From assembly GCA_002928875.1 (NCBI GenBank), contig PERO01000012.1, positions 1-64,000 of the forward strand: 64,000 nt of DNA, given 5' to 3'. This stretch comes from Methylobacterium sp. Its GTDB lineage: Bacteria; Pseudomonadota; Alphaproteobacteria; Rhizobiales; Beijerinckiaceae. The translations under genes were made by a program, and so were the position numbers. Shown piece by piece: positions 35,342-44,064 of the stretch; position 1 is the first letter of the stretch, and each line of letters starts with the position of its first letter. Below the pieces are notes generated by a model, which saw only the letters and a list, made by a program, of their open reading frames with translations, was not told where the DNA came from and searched no databases.

Positions 35342-37404
35342 TCGCGCCGCGCACCTTTCCCGGGATCACCTTCATCCGGGAGAAGCTGGCAGCGTCACTC
35401 GCCCTGCGCTGGGCGATCGTCGTCATGCTCGTCGCGGCCGTGGGCCTCGCGATGATGGTCTATGCGGTGGGCTTGACCCTGCGCGCAAAGATCGCGGCCG
35501 AGGCCCGGCGATTGACCGAAATCGCCGAGCAGAAGGTGTCGGACCGGCTCGAAACGGAGGCCAAGCTGGCGGATCACCGGCTGCGCGGGCTGGTGCTGCG
35601 CAACGAAGCGGCTTTGCAGGATATCGCGATGCAGCCCGGCCTGCTGCGCCTGCTGCGGCAGCGCGACGAGCGCCGCATCGCGGAGCGACTGCAGGGTGAT
35701 CTGCCCCGCCTCGGCTATACCGGGGCCTTGCTGCTCGACCAGAATCTTGTGCCCGTGGGGTTCGATCAGGCCAATCTCTCGCTGGCGCAGGCGGAGCGGG
35801 CCGTGAATGCGCTCGATTTTCGCGAGGCTTTGCAGAACCTTCTCGTGGCCCATCACCGTCGCACGCCCATGCGCTACCGGGCGCTGGGGCCGATGGGCAT
35901 GGGCATGGAGCATCTCTTCCGGGTGCCGATCCAGGATGAATATGGCCTCATCTCCGCGATCACGGTCTATGACGAATTCGGCGACCCCGCCGGGCTGATG
36001 CTCGCCTACCGGGTCTTCCAGACATCCGAACCGACGCTGACCGACTTCGCCGAGACGACCCGGTCGGGGCTCGTGCTGGCACGGGGGGAAACCGTCATCA
36101 CGCGCGCCGGCGACGTGCCAGCGACCTTCGTGCCGCCCGCGGACGGAACCATGCGCTATACCGAGGGCCGCATTTTCCGTTGCGTCCCCTCGCTGCCGCA
36201 GACCCGGCTCTGCCTTCTGCGCAACGAGAGCGAGGTCGCGGAATTCCGCAACGAATTGCAGGTGATGAGCAACAGCGAAACCAGCCGCATGCAGACGCGG
36301 CTCGCGCTTTTTGCATCGGCCCTCGCGATCCTCATCGGCGGGCTGATCCTGTTTCTCACGCGCCGCCTCACCGGGCCGCTGACCGACATCGCCGGCGAGG
36401 TCTCGCTCGTGGCGGAAGGCGAATGGACCCGCGCCGTGCGCCATGCCGAGCGCGCCGACGAGGTGGGCCGCATCGCGCGGGCGATCGAGGCGATGCAGAT
36501 CGCCCTGATCGAGCGCGATCGCATGCGCCAGGAGATGGTGCGCATCGATGCCATCAACCAGCGCCGGCTGGCCATGGGCGAAGCCATCGGGCGTTTCGAG
36601 ACCGGCATCGGCGATGTCATGGCCAAGATGGGCGAGGCGGCTGAGGCGCTGGGCCGCGCCAGCATGGCGATCGGCACAGCGGCGCGCTCGGCGGAACGGC
36701 AGGCCGACCGCATCCAGCAGACCACGCTCGCCACCGCGCAGGAGGCGACGATCGTGACCGGCGCGACGCTGCAGCTCACGCGCGGTCTCGCGGAAATCGA
36801 GACGCGGCTGCGCTCCACCCGCGCGGCGGTCGAATCGGGGGAGGAGACCACTCGGGCGGCCGGCCACGACGTGCTCGATCTCTCGCGTCTCGCGGGGGAG
36901 GCGGAACAGGCCCTGGGGCATATCCAGTCGCTGGTGGCGGATCTGGCGCAGGGCGCGCTGTCGGTTTCGCTCGACACGGCCGCGCAGGCGGGAACGGGGG
37001 GCTTCCGGGGCGCGGCTGTCGCGCTGTCGCGCTTCACCGGCGAAACGGCCGCAGCTGCGGAGCGGCTGGGCGCGGCCGTCGCGCGGGTCGCCGCCGTGGC
37101 CGAGATGCAGGCGCGGCGCATCGGCGATCTGGGCGAGCATTTCGAGCGGGCCTCTCGCGATACGGCCGAAATCGCCGTGGTGATGGCGGAGCAGGATGCC
37201 GCCCGCCGCTCGATCTCCGAAGGGCTCGCCAGCGCTTCCAGCGCAATGAGCGGCCTGACCGAGGCGGTGGAAGAACTGCGCGCGAGCCTGCAGGGCGCGG
37301 AAGGGGCGACAGCCGAGGTGCTGCGGGCGGCGCGCACGATGATCGCCGATGCGCAGGCGATCGATTCCGGATTGCGCTCCTTCGTCCGCGAGGTCGCGGC
37401 CTAG
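35338..37404 (+). CDS. MCP-like transmembrane receptor with degenerate signalling tip
   Basis: A 688-residue protein. TM1 (about 20-45, LRWAIVVMLVAAVGLAMMVY), a periplasmic sensor of roughly 270 residues with RYRALGPMGMGMEHLFRVPI (a Cache-like region), TM2 (about 321-343, LALFASALAILIGGLILFLT), then HAMP and a long coiled-coil rich in Ala and Glu. Where a canonical receptor has [21 protein letters not shown], this one has SLDTAAQAGTGGFRGAAVAL (about 545-565), so CheA/CheW contacts are mostly lost. It may signal to a non-standard partner. The stop overlaps the converging reductase gene. Confidence 0.82.
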   Translation: MIAPRTFPGITFIREKLAASLALRWAIVVMLVAAVGLAMMVYAVGLTLRAKIAAEARRLTEIAEQKVSDRLETEAKLADHRLRGLVLRNEAALQDIAMQPGLLRLLRQRDERRIAERLQGDLPRLGYTGALLLDQNLVPVGFDQANLSLAQAERAVNALDFREALQNLLVAHHRRTPMRYRALGPMGMGMEHLFRVPIQDEYGLISAITVYDEFGDPAGLMLAYRVFQTSEPTLTDFAETTRSGLVLARGETVITRAGDVPATFVPPADGTMRYTEGRIFRCVPSLPQTRLCLLRNESEVAEFRNELQVMSNSETSRMQTRLALFASALAILIGGLILFLTRRLTGPLTDIAGEVSLVAEGEWTRAVRHAERADEVGRIARAIEAMQIALIERDRMRQEMVRIDAINQRRLAMGEAIGRFETGIGDVMAKMGEAAEALGRASMAIGTAARSAERQADRIQQTTLATAQEATIVTGATLQLTRGLAEIETRLRSTRAAVESGEETTRAAGHDVLDLSRLAGEAEQALGHIQSLVADLAQGALSVSLDTAAQAGTGGFRGAAVALSRFTGETAAAAERLGAAVARVAAVAEMQARRIGDLGEHFERASRDTAEIAVVMAEQDAARRSISEGLASASSAMSGLTEAVEELRASLQGAEGATAEVLRAARTMIADAQAIDSGLRSFVREVAA

Positions 37405-38465
37405 AGCGGGCGGATCTGCCGGACATTCGCCGGCAGCGGCTGGGGTTCCGGCGCCGGGGCCGGCGGCTTGCGGCTCGACAGATAGCGGGTGATCCGCTCG
37501 ACAACACCGGCCTCCGCCGGTGCCGGCACATGCGGAATGCCATAGGTTTTCGCACCGGCCCGGGCTGCGGCCTGCATCACCGCCTGCACCATGGCCGGGT
37601 GACCCGCGACATGCACGGAATCGCCCGGCGACAGGACGGGCAGATGCAGCATGGCACGGCCGTGGCGGATCGGTGGCAGGGGATGCGCGCCCGAGGCGCA
37701 GAGCGTCGCATGTTCGACGCCCTGCCGCGCGAGCCATTCGATCGCGGGCCGCATGTAGAGATCGCGCGGATCATGCGCCGAGGCGACGAGATGCACGGGC
37801 CGGTGCGGCTGGCCGAGCCGCGCGGCGACCGCCATGGACCAGATTGCCGAAAAGCCCGTGCCGCTGGAGACCAGCACCAGCCGGCCATCGCCCTGCCGCA
37901 GGTGGGAATGGCCGTAGGGACCCGCGAGTTTCAGCCGCGTCCCCGGCCGGAAGCGCTCCTCGGGCCGCTCGCCGAACAGCCCGCCGGGGCGGTGGCGGAT
38001 GTGGAAATGCAGGGTGTCGAGTTCGCGCAGGCCATCGAGCGAGAGGGTCGGCGTGAAGCGGCGCAAGGGCGCCTTGCCGAAGCCGAGCGTCACATGCTGG
38101 CCCGGCAGGTAGGGCACCGGCTTGTCGACCAGCACGATCAGTTCGGAGATGCCCGGCGCGAGGCTGCGCCAGGCCAGCACCTCGGCGGCGGATTTCACCT
38201 CGCGGGGGAAGGGCTCGGCCGTCAGCGTCGCTTCGCCCGCAACCGTCGCCCGGCAGGCGAGCACGGTCTGGCCAACGGGATCGCCTCCGGCCACCCCGCC
38301 GGATTCCAGCCGGATGCGGCAGCTTTCGCAAGGCGTCGCATGGGCGCAGAGCGCGGGATCATCCTTGGGAAGGCGCAGGCCAGCGGTCTCCGCCGCCGCG
38401 AGGATGGTTTCGCCCATCCGCGCCGGAACGCGCGTGCCATTGATCGTCAGGAACGTATCGGACAT
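37401..38465 (-). CDS. Ferredoxin-NAD(P)H oxidoreductase-like protein ([2Fe-2S], FAD, NAD domains)
   Basis: A 354-residue three-domain reductase. The N-terminal plant-type ferredoxin domain carries CAHATPCESCRIRLESGG with a fourth Cys in VLACRA. An FAD-binding barrel follows (LGFGKAPLRRFTPTLSLDGL, RPGTRLKLAGPYGHSHLR) and an NAD domain (LVLVSSGTGFSAIWSMAVAA, PGDSVHVAGHPAMVQAVMQA). It resembles electron-transfer subunits of multicomponent oxygenases and CDP-6-deoxyglucoseen reductases. No oxygenase component is adjacent. The C-terminus has a Pro-rich tail. The ATG at 38465 gives a compact ferredoxin domain. Confidence 0.85.
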   Translation of the reverse strand: MSDTFLTINGTRVPARMGETILAAAETAGLRLPKDDPALCAHATPCESCRIRLESGGVAGGDPVGQTVLACRATVAGEATLTAEPFPREVKSAAEVLAWRSLAPGISELIVLVDKPVPYLPGQHVTLGFGKAPLRRFTPTLSLDGLRELDTLHFHIRHRPGGLFGERPEERFRPGTRLKLAGPYGHSHLRQGDGRLVLVSSGTGFSAIWSMAVAARLGQPHRPVHLVASAHDPRDLYMRPAIEWLARQGVEHATLCASGAHPLPPIRHGRAMLHLPVLSPGDSVHVAGHPAMVQAVMQAAARAGAKTYGIPHVPAPAEAGVVERITRYLSSRKPPAPAPEPQPLPANVRQIRPL

Positions 38466-38733
38466 CGCCACCCTTGCCTGCCCCTCCGCAAGGTCACTTC
38501 CGGCCAAAGCAAATCAGCCGTTGCGGCAGAGTAGTTTCTCTAACCCGGCGATCAAGCGGGGCGAAACGCTTTCTTTACCATGAGGCCTGCTCGGCACGCG
38601 TCCGCCCGGTCTTTGTCCACATCGGCATGAGGCTTGTGCCCGCGTGGAAACGCCCGGCGGCTGGCCTTGCGGCACGCGGCGCTCTATGGGCGTGACGAAC
38701 CGCGCGCGTCCCGCGCCATGAAGGAGGTTTCGC

Positions 38734-39162
38734 ATGCTTACCCTCGCCAAGGCCCGCAAGATTGCCGACACCGCGCTGAAACATGCGCGCGCCAAGGAAT
38801 TCAAGCCGCTCGCGATCGTCGTTCTCGATGCCCGCGCCCAGCGCAAGGTGGTGCTGACAGAAGACAACACCTCGATCAAGCGGGCGGAAGTGGCCTATTC
38901 CAAGGCGAATGGCGCGCTGGCCATGGGCGCCGGCAGCCGCACGCTGGGCAAGATGGCCGCCGAACGTCCCGCCTTCATCCAGGCCGCGATGCACATCGCC
39001 GATGGCGCGCTGGTGCCGGTTCCGGGCGGGGTGCTCATCCGCCAGAAGGGCATGGTGATCGGCGCGGTGGGGATTTCCGGCGACACCTCGGACAATGACG
39101 AGGCGGCCGCCATCGCCGGCATCGAGGCGGCTGGCTTCACGGCTGATCCGGGCCAGGCATAA
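38734..39162 (+). CDS. GlcG/HbpS-like heme-binding family protein (DUF336)
   Basis: A 142-residue cytoplasmic protein. Family landmarks are LAKARKIADTALKHARAKEF, PLAIVVLDARAQ, AYSKANGALAMGAGSR and a C-terminal GAVGISGDTSDNDEAAAIAG. HbpS members bind heme and form octamers; GlcG members are near glycolate genes. The exact role is open here. A strong AAGGAGG lies 7 nt before the ATG. Its end overlaps the converging FlhB-tail gene by 26 bp. The gap 38466-38733 before it shows no recognisable element. Confidence 0.88.
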   Translation: MLTLAKARKIADTALKHARAKEFKPLAIVVLDARAQRKVVLTEDNTSIKRAEVAYSKANGALAMGAGSRTLGKMAAERPAFIQAAMHIADGALVPVPGGVLIRQKGMVIGAVGISGDTSDNDEAAAIAGIEAAGFTADPGQA

Positions 39163-39448
39163 GCGCGTTGCCCACATCCGGCGGCTTGAGGCGGCCGGTT
39201 TTCAGAACGAAGCCGATCACCTCCGCCACGGCCTTGTAGAGCGGCACGGGGATCTGCTCGTCGAGATCGAGCTGGGAGAGCGCCTGCGCCAGCACGGGGT
39301 TCTCCTCGATCGCGATGTCGTTCTCGCGTGCGATCTCGATGATCTTGTCCGCGACATGGCCTTCGCCCTTCGCGGTGACGATGGGGGCGCCGTCGCCGAA
39401 ATCATATTTCAGCGCGACGGCGACGCGGTTCTCCGGGGTCTCGCTCAT
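39137..39448 (-). CDS. FlhB C-terminal-like orphan protein (EscU/YscU family)
   Basis: A 103-residue protein equal to the cytoplasmic tail of FlhB after the autocleavage site: RVAVALKYDFGDGAPIVTAK, IAIEENPVLAQALSQLDLDE and IPVPLYKAVAEVIGFVL. The NPTH cleavage motif at the start is replaced by PENR, so it is a free tail and needs no cleavage. Such orphans (FlhX type) exist in flagellated proteobacteria and may help switch the export gate. Coupled with fliK: ATGA overlap at 39445-39448. Confidence 0.87.
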   Translation of the reverse strand: MSETPENRVAVALKYDFGDGAPIVTAKGEGHVADKIIEIARENDIAIEENPVLAQALSQLDLDEQIPVPLYKAVAEVIGFVLKTGRLKPPDVGNALMPGPDQP

Positions 39449-40968
39449 AGGCGGCGATCCAGTTGGGCGGAGGCGCGCGCGGCCGCTCCGGTGGGCCGAC
39501 CGTCCCGCACGTCGAGATGCGCGACCTCGAAGGCCGCGTCCGTCAAGGCGGCGTGCAATTCGCCGATGGTGCGGCGCGCATCCTCGGCCATGGTCTTGCG
39601 TTCCGCCCAGAGCGTGATGCCGATCCGCTGCCCGCGCAGGGCAATCTCGGCCTGAACCGGGCCGGTTTCCTCGAGGTCGAGCGCGATGCGCACCTTCCAG
39701 GGGAAGCTTTCGCCGCTTTGGTTGCCTTCATCCTCCACGGTGAAGCCGGGCGGCTGGTCCGGTCGCGGCTGATGCTCGATCATCAGGCCGATCATCGCGG
39801 TTTCCGGGCGATCCGGCCCTTGCGTCGCCAGCGGGATCTGCAGCGTCAGGCGGCTCGTCTGCGAGCGGTCATCCGTCACGGTCATGCCGGGATGATCCGG
39901 CAGGGAGGCGATCTGCTGGAGCTTGATCCGCTCGAGCCCGCCCTCCACCAGCCGCGCGAGATCGAGGCCGCGCGGGGCGGGAGCTTCCGGCCGGTCGGCG
40001 ACGGCCAGCAGATGGTTCGCGACGGGCCTCGGATTGTCGCCCTTTTCCTCGGTTCTGCCGCCGAGGCCGGCGAGGATCGCGGTCAGCAGGGATTTCAGAT
40101 CATGCGGCAGCGCGCCACCCTGGCCCTGCGCGAGGCCGGCCAGCCGCGCTTCGAAGAAGAGGCCCGATTGTTTCACGCCCTGTTCGATCTCGGGCGCGTC
40201 GGGCGCGACGGATGCATCGAGACGCAAGGCGCGCAAGGCTGCGAGATCGGCCGGGTTCGTACCCTTCGCGTCCCCCGACAACAGTGCGGAAATGGCGGTT
40301 CCCAGCGGCAATTGCCGGATTGCCGCCTTGAGGCTCGCCTCCAGCAGCGCAGGCGGCAGGGTCGCGAGCGCGGAAGGCCCGAGGCCGCGACTGCCGCTGA
40401 GCGGTGGGCCGGATGCCGGACCGGGGCGGGCATCCCCGCGTTCGGCGAGGGGCAGATGGAGCTGTGCGAGCTTCTGGATCAGCGCGCCGGGCGAACCGGG
40501 CGGAAAATGATCCGGCAGCGGAGGCGCCGCGGAGGCCGAGGGACCGCTGCCCGATTGCGAGATGTTGCGCAGGGTGGCGACATTGGAGACGTCGGGCGCC
40601 GGCAGGGAGAGGCGCAGCACGCCACTCCGGGCATCAATCTCGACCTGCAGCATCGTGCCGCGCGCCAGCAAAGCCGGGTTGAGCTTCGCAGCATGGGCCA
40701 GCGTGTCGGGCAGAACCACCTCGAGCGGGACACCGCCGAGGCTCAGGGTCAGGCGATTGCCCTGCGGGGCCAGCAGCACCGTGGCGAGGCTGGGCGTGGC
40801 GGCCCCGTTCAGCGCGGCGCGAAGGCGGGCGATGGCGTCAGCATTCGCGCCGGAGGTCTGCGGTCCGGAACCCTCGGCCGCGAGGCCGGTCGCGCCGGAA
40901 ATCTCGTCGAGCACCGCGATCAGGGTCTGAAGGTTGCGGGCCTTCACCTCCTGAATTTGCCCCACCAT
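39445..40968 (-). CDS. FliK-like flagellar hook-length control protein
   Basis: A 507-residue, Ala/Pro/Gly-rich, largely disordered protein. The C-terminal Flg_hook (FliK C) domain spans about 385-480: FPWKVRIALDLEETGPVQAE, RGQRIGITLWAERKTMAEDA and ELHAALTDAAFEVAHLDVRD. FliK measures hook length and switches export through the FlhB tail, which fits the coupled downstream FlhB-like gene. The fact that both are away from a flagellar cluster is unusual. Length and start (ATG at 40968) fit the domain order; the N-terminus is variable in this family. Confidence 0.82.
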   Translation of the reverse strand: MVGQIQEVKARNLQTLIAVLDEISGATGLAAEGSGPQTSGANADAIARLRAALNGAATPSLATVLLAPQGNRLTLSLGGVPLEVVLPDTLAHAAKLNPALLARGTMLQVEIDARSGVLRLSLPAPDVSNVATLRNISQSGSGPSASAAPPLPDHFPPGSPGALIQKLAQLHLPLAERGDARPGPASGPPLSGSRGLGPSALATLPPALLEASLKAAIRQLPLGTAISALLSGDAKGTNPADLAALRALRLDASVAPDAPEIEQGVKQSGLFFEARLAGLAQGQGGALPHDLKSLLTAILAGLGGRTEEKGDNPRPVANHLLAVADRPEAPAPRGLDLARLVEGGLERIKLQQIASLPDHPGMTVTDDRSQTSRLTLQIPLATQGPDRPETAMIGLMIEHQPRPDQPPGFTVEDEGNQSGESFPWKVRIALDLEETGPVQAEIALRGQRIGITLWAERKTMAEDARRTIGELHAALTDAAFEVAHLDVRDGRPTGAAARASAQLDRRL

Positions 40969-41146
40969 TACGGCCGAAACGCCAACCATCCACGCACACA
41001 ACAAAACGCCACAGGAATGAAAAGAGCATAGCGCAGGAGCCTTTCTCCTTTCTTTCTGCGATCGGCAGGAAGCGCGCCGTTGCTCTTCCGGGGCCGAGCG
41101 CCTAAATCCCGCGCGAACCCCTTTGCCCGAGAAGCCGGAGTCTTCG

Positions 41147-42799
41147 ATGTCCCGTCAGTTCATCTACCACATGCGCGGCCTCACGAAGGTCTATCCGGGC
41201 GGCAAGAAGACGCTCGATAACATCCACCTCTCCTTCTACCCCGATGCGAAGATCGGCGTGCTCGGCGTCAACGGCGCGGGCAAGTCCACGCTGCTGCGCA
41301 TCATGGCCGGCCTCGACAAGGAATGGACCGGCGAGGGCTGGGTGGCCGACGGTGCCCGCGTCGGCTACCTGCCACAGGAGCCGAAGCTCGACGAGAGCCT
41401 CACCGTGCGCGAGAACGTGAAGCTCGGCGTCGCGGCGAAGCAGGCGATCCTCGACCGCTACAACGAACTCATGATGAACTACTCGGATGAAACCGCCGAG
41501 GAAGGCGCGCAGCTCCAGGACCAGATCGACAGCCAGAACCTCTGGGATCTCGATTCGAAGGTCGATCAGGCAATGGACGCCCTGCGCTGCCCGCCGGATG
41601 ACTGGGCGGTGAGCAACCTCTCGGGCGGCGAGAAGCGCCGCGTCGCGCTCTGCAAGCTGCTGCTGGAGCAGCCGGAATTGCTGCTGCTCGACGAACCCAC
41701 CAACCATCTCGACGCCGAGACCGTGAACTGGCTCGAGAACCACCTGCGCGAATATCCCGGCGCGATCCTGATCGTCACCCACGACCGCTACTTCCTCGAC
41801 AACGTGACCGGCTGGATCCTCGAACTCGATCGCGGCAAGGGCATTCCCTATGAGGGGAATTACTCGAGCTGGCTGCAGCAGAAGCAGAAGCGCCTGGAGC
41901 AGGAGGGCCGCGAGGATGTCGCCCGCCAGCGCACCATGGCGCGCGAGCAGGAATGGGTCGCCTCCTCGCCCCGCGCGCGGCAGGCGAAGAACAAGGCGCG
42001 CATCACCCGCTACGAGGAGCTGGTGCAGAAGGCATCCGAGAAGGCGCCGGATACCGCGCAGATCATCATTCCGATCGCCGAGCGCCTGGGCGGCAACGTC
42101 ATCGATTTCGAGAACCTTTCCAAGGGCTTCCAGGACAAGCTGCTGATCGATAACCTCTCCTTCAAGCTGCCGCCGGGCGGCATTGTCGGCGTCATCGGCC
42201 CGAACGGCGCGGGCAAGACCACGCTGTTCCGTATGATCACCGGCGCGGAGAAGCCGGATGCCGGTACGATCGTGGTCGGCGACACCGTGAAGCTCGGCTT
42301 CGTGGATCAATCGCGCGACAGCCTCGACGACAGGAAGACCGTCTGGGAGGAAATCTCCGGCGGTGCCGAGGTGATCTATCTCGGCAAGAAATCCATGCAC
42401 AGCCGGGCCTATTGCGGCGCCTTCAACTTCAAGGGCGGCGACCAGGAGAAGAAAGTCGGCATGCTCTCGGGCGGCGAGCGCAACCGCGTTCACCTCGCGA
42501 AGATGCTGAAATCGGGCGCGAATGTGCTGCTGCTCGACGAACCGACCAACGATCTCGACGTGGATACCCTGCGCGCGCTCGAAGAGGCGCTCGAGGATTA
42601 CGCCGGCTGCGCGGTGATCATCAGCCATGATCGCTGGTTCCTCGACCGCATCGCGACCCACATCCTCGCCTTCGAGGGCGATAGCCATGTCGAGTGGTTC
42701 GAGGGCTCGTTCTCGGATTACATCGAGGACAAGAAGCGCCGCCTCGGCGCGGATTCCGTGGAGCCGAAGCGGATCAAGTATCGGAAGTTCGGGCGGTAA
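41147..42799 (+). CDS. ettA: Energy-dependent translational throttle protein EttA (ABC-F)
   Basis: A 550-residue soluble protein with two ABC domains and no membrane part. Walker A: GVNGAGKST (about 46) and GPNGAGKTT (about 350). Signatures: LSGGEKRRVALCKLL and LSGGERNRVHLAKML. Walker B: LLLLDEPTNHLD and VLLLDEPTNDLD. The start RQFIYHMRGLTKVYPGGKK and length are typical of EttA. It binds the ribosomal E site and gates entry into elongation by ADP/ATP state. The site GGAG 6 nt before the ATG fixes the start. Confidence 0.96.
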   Translation: MSRQFIYHMRGLTKVYPGGKKTLDNIHLSFYPDAKIGVLGVNGAGKSTLLRIMAGLDKEWTGEGWVADGARVGYLPQEPKLDESLTVRENVKLGVAAKQAILDRYNELMMNYSDETAEEGAQLQDQIDSQNLWDLDSKVDQAMDALRCPPDDWAVSNLSGGEKRRVALCKLLLEQPELLLLDEPTNHLDAETVNWLENHLREYPGAILIVTHDRYFLDNVTGWILELDRGKGIPYEGNYSSWLQQKQKRLEQEGREDVARQRTMAREQEWVASSPRARQAKNKARITRYEELVQKASEKAPDTAQIIIPIAERLGGNVIDFENLSKGFQDKLLIDNLSFKLPPGGIVGVIGPNGAGKTTLFRMITGAEKPDAGTIVVGDTVKLGFVDQSRDSLDDRKTVWEEISGGAEVIYLGKKSMHSRAYCGAFNFKGGDQEKKVGMLSGGERNRVHLAKMLKSGANVLLLDEPTNDLDVDTLRALEEALEDYAGCAVIISHDRWFLDRIATHILAFEGDSHVEWFEGSFSDYIEDKKRRLGADSVEPKRIKYRKFGR

Positions 42800-42812
42800 A
42801 GGGTCGCCAACG

Positions 42813-42827
42813 CGTCATTGCGAGGAG
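42813..42827 (+). repeat. Half-copy of the dispersed palindromic element end
   Basis: CGTCATTGCGAGGAG matches the left end of the element at 24643 with one difference; no matching right arm follows. It sits in the ettA-MBL gap and is probably a relic. Confidence 0.45.
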
Positions 42828-42878
42828 ACGTCATCACCCCCTCCCAATCCGTCGCCCCTCTCCCCACGTATGGGAGCC

Positions 42879-43958
42879 ATGAACCGCAGACGCTTCTTCA
42901 CGTTTCTCGCCGGGGCCGCCGTGGTCGCCGGAGGAGTGACCGCCATTTTCCGCCCGGCGCGGGCCAATTCCTATTATTCCGGCCCGGTCTCCGACCATTT
43001 CGACGGGCAGAAATTCTTCCTGCCGGGCGGGGATGGCCCGCGCAGCTTCCGCGATTTCCTGCGCTGGCAATTCGGCGAGAAAGCCGCGCCCTGGCCGGAA
43101 AGCTTCCCGAGCCCGCTGCCGGCCGACAAGCCGCCGGCGACGGTGGAAGGCAGCGCCCTGCGCGTGACCTTCATTGGCCATGCGAGCTTCCTCATCCAGA
43201 CCGGGGGCGTGAACATCCTGCTCGATCCGCATTTCTCGGAGCGCGCCTCGCCCGTTTCGTTCGCCGGCCCGAAGCGGGTGAATGCGCCGGGCATCGCCTT
43301 CGACGACCTGCCGAAGATCGATATCGTCCTCGTCAGCCACAACCATTACGACCATCTCGATGTGCCGAGCCTGCACCGGCTATGGGACCGGGACCGGCCG
43401 CGCATCCTGACCCCCCTCGGCAATGACGTGATCATCCAGGCGGGGCGCGTTGATCTCGCGGTGGAGGCGAAGGACTGGGGCGATCGCGTCGCATTCGCGC
43501 CCGGAGTGGCGGTGACGTTCGAGCCCGCGCAGCATTGGTCCGCGCGCGGCATGTTCGATCGCATGCATGCGCTCTGGGCCTCGTTCGTCATCGAGACCGG
43601 CGTGGGGAAGATCTGGTTCGCGGGCGATACCGGCCTCGGCGGCGGGCGCGTGTTCCGTGCCATCCGCGAGAAGCACGGGCCGATGGCGCTCGGGCTCATC
43701 CCCATCGGGGCCTATGGGCCGCGCTGGTTCATGCGCTACCAGCATGCCGACCCCGAGGATGCGCTGACGATCTTCGACATCCTCGGCTGCACCCACGCGC
43801 TCGGCTACCATTGGGGCACGTTCAAGCTCACCAACGAGCCGATCGAGGAGCCTGCGACCGAACTTGCGGCCCGTCTGCAGGCGGCGGGGAAACCGGCGGA
43901 GAGCTTCGTCGCGGCGCGACCGGGGCATGTTTTCCGGCGGGAAGCGCCCTTCACCTGA
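42879..43958 (+). CDS. MBL-fold metallo-hydrolase, Tat-type signal
   Basis: A 359-residue protein. The N-terminus MNRRRFFTFLAGAAVVAGGV looks like a twin-arginine signal. The metal motif HNHYDHLD (about 150), then AQHWSARG (second His) and WFAGDTGLGGG (Asp) define the metallo-beta-lactamase fold. Overall it is close to the NAPE-PLD/lactonase-like MBL group, which includes phospholipase D-like and RomA-type proteins. A periplasmic or membrane-facing site is inferred from the signal. The ATG at 42879 has GGGAG close by; a start 9 bp upstream is possible. Confidence 0.85.
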   Translation: MNRRRFFTFLAGAAVVAGGVTAIFRPARANSYYSGPVSDHFDGQKFFLPGGDGPRSFRDFLRWQFGEKAAPWPESFPSPLPADKPPATVEGSALRVTFIGHASFLIQTGGVNILLDPHFSERASPVSFAGPKRVNAPGIAFDDLPKIDIVLVSHNHYDHLDVPSLHRLWDRDRPRILTPLGNDVIIQAGRVDLAVEAKDWGDRVAFAPGVAVTFEPAQHWSARGMFDRMHALWASFVIETGVGKIWFAGDTGLGGGRVFRAIREKHGPMALGLIPIGAYGPRWFMRYQHADPEDALTIFDILGCTHALGYHWGTFKLTNEPIEEPATELAARLQAAGKPAESFVAARPGHVFRREAPFT

Positions 43959-44019
43959 GGGCCCGGTTCGCGACATCCCGGAAGCCTTGCGCAAGCCGCT
44001 TGCATCGATGACGAAAATC

Positions 44020-44039
44020 ACATAAACATATCTTTATGT
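44020..44039. promoter_or_regulatory. Near-perfect 20-bp palindrome, likely ArsR-family (SahR-like) operator
   Basis: ACATAAACATATCTTTATGT is symmetrical at 18 of 20 positions. It ends 25 bp before the ATG of the ArsR-methyltransferase gene that heads metF-metH. The size and AT-rich arms suit an ArsR-family dimer. Autorepression in response to S-adenosylhomocysteine or S-adenosylmethionine is inferred from the family and the operon. Confidence 0.65.
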
Positions 44040-44064
44040 CGTTTTCAGCGAGAGCGCTCACGCG

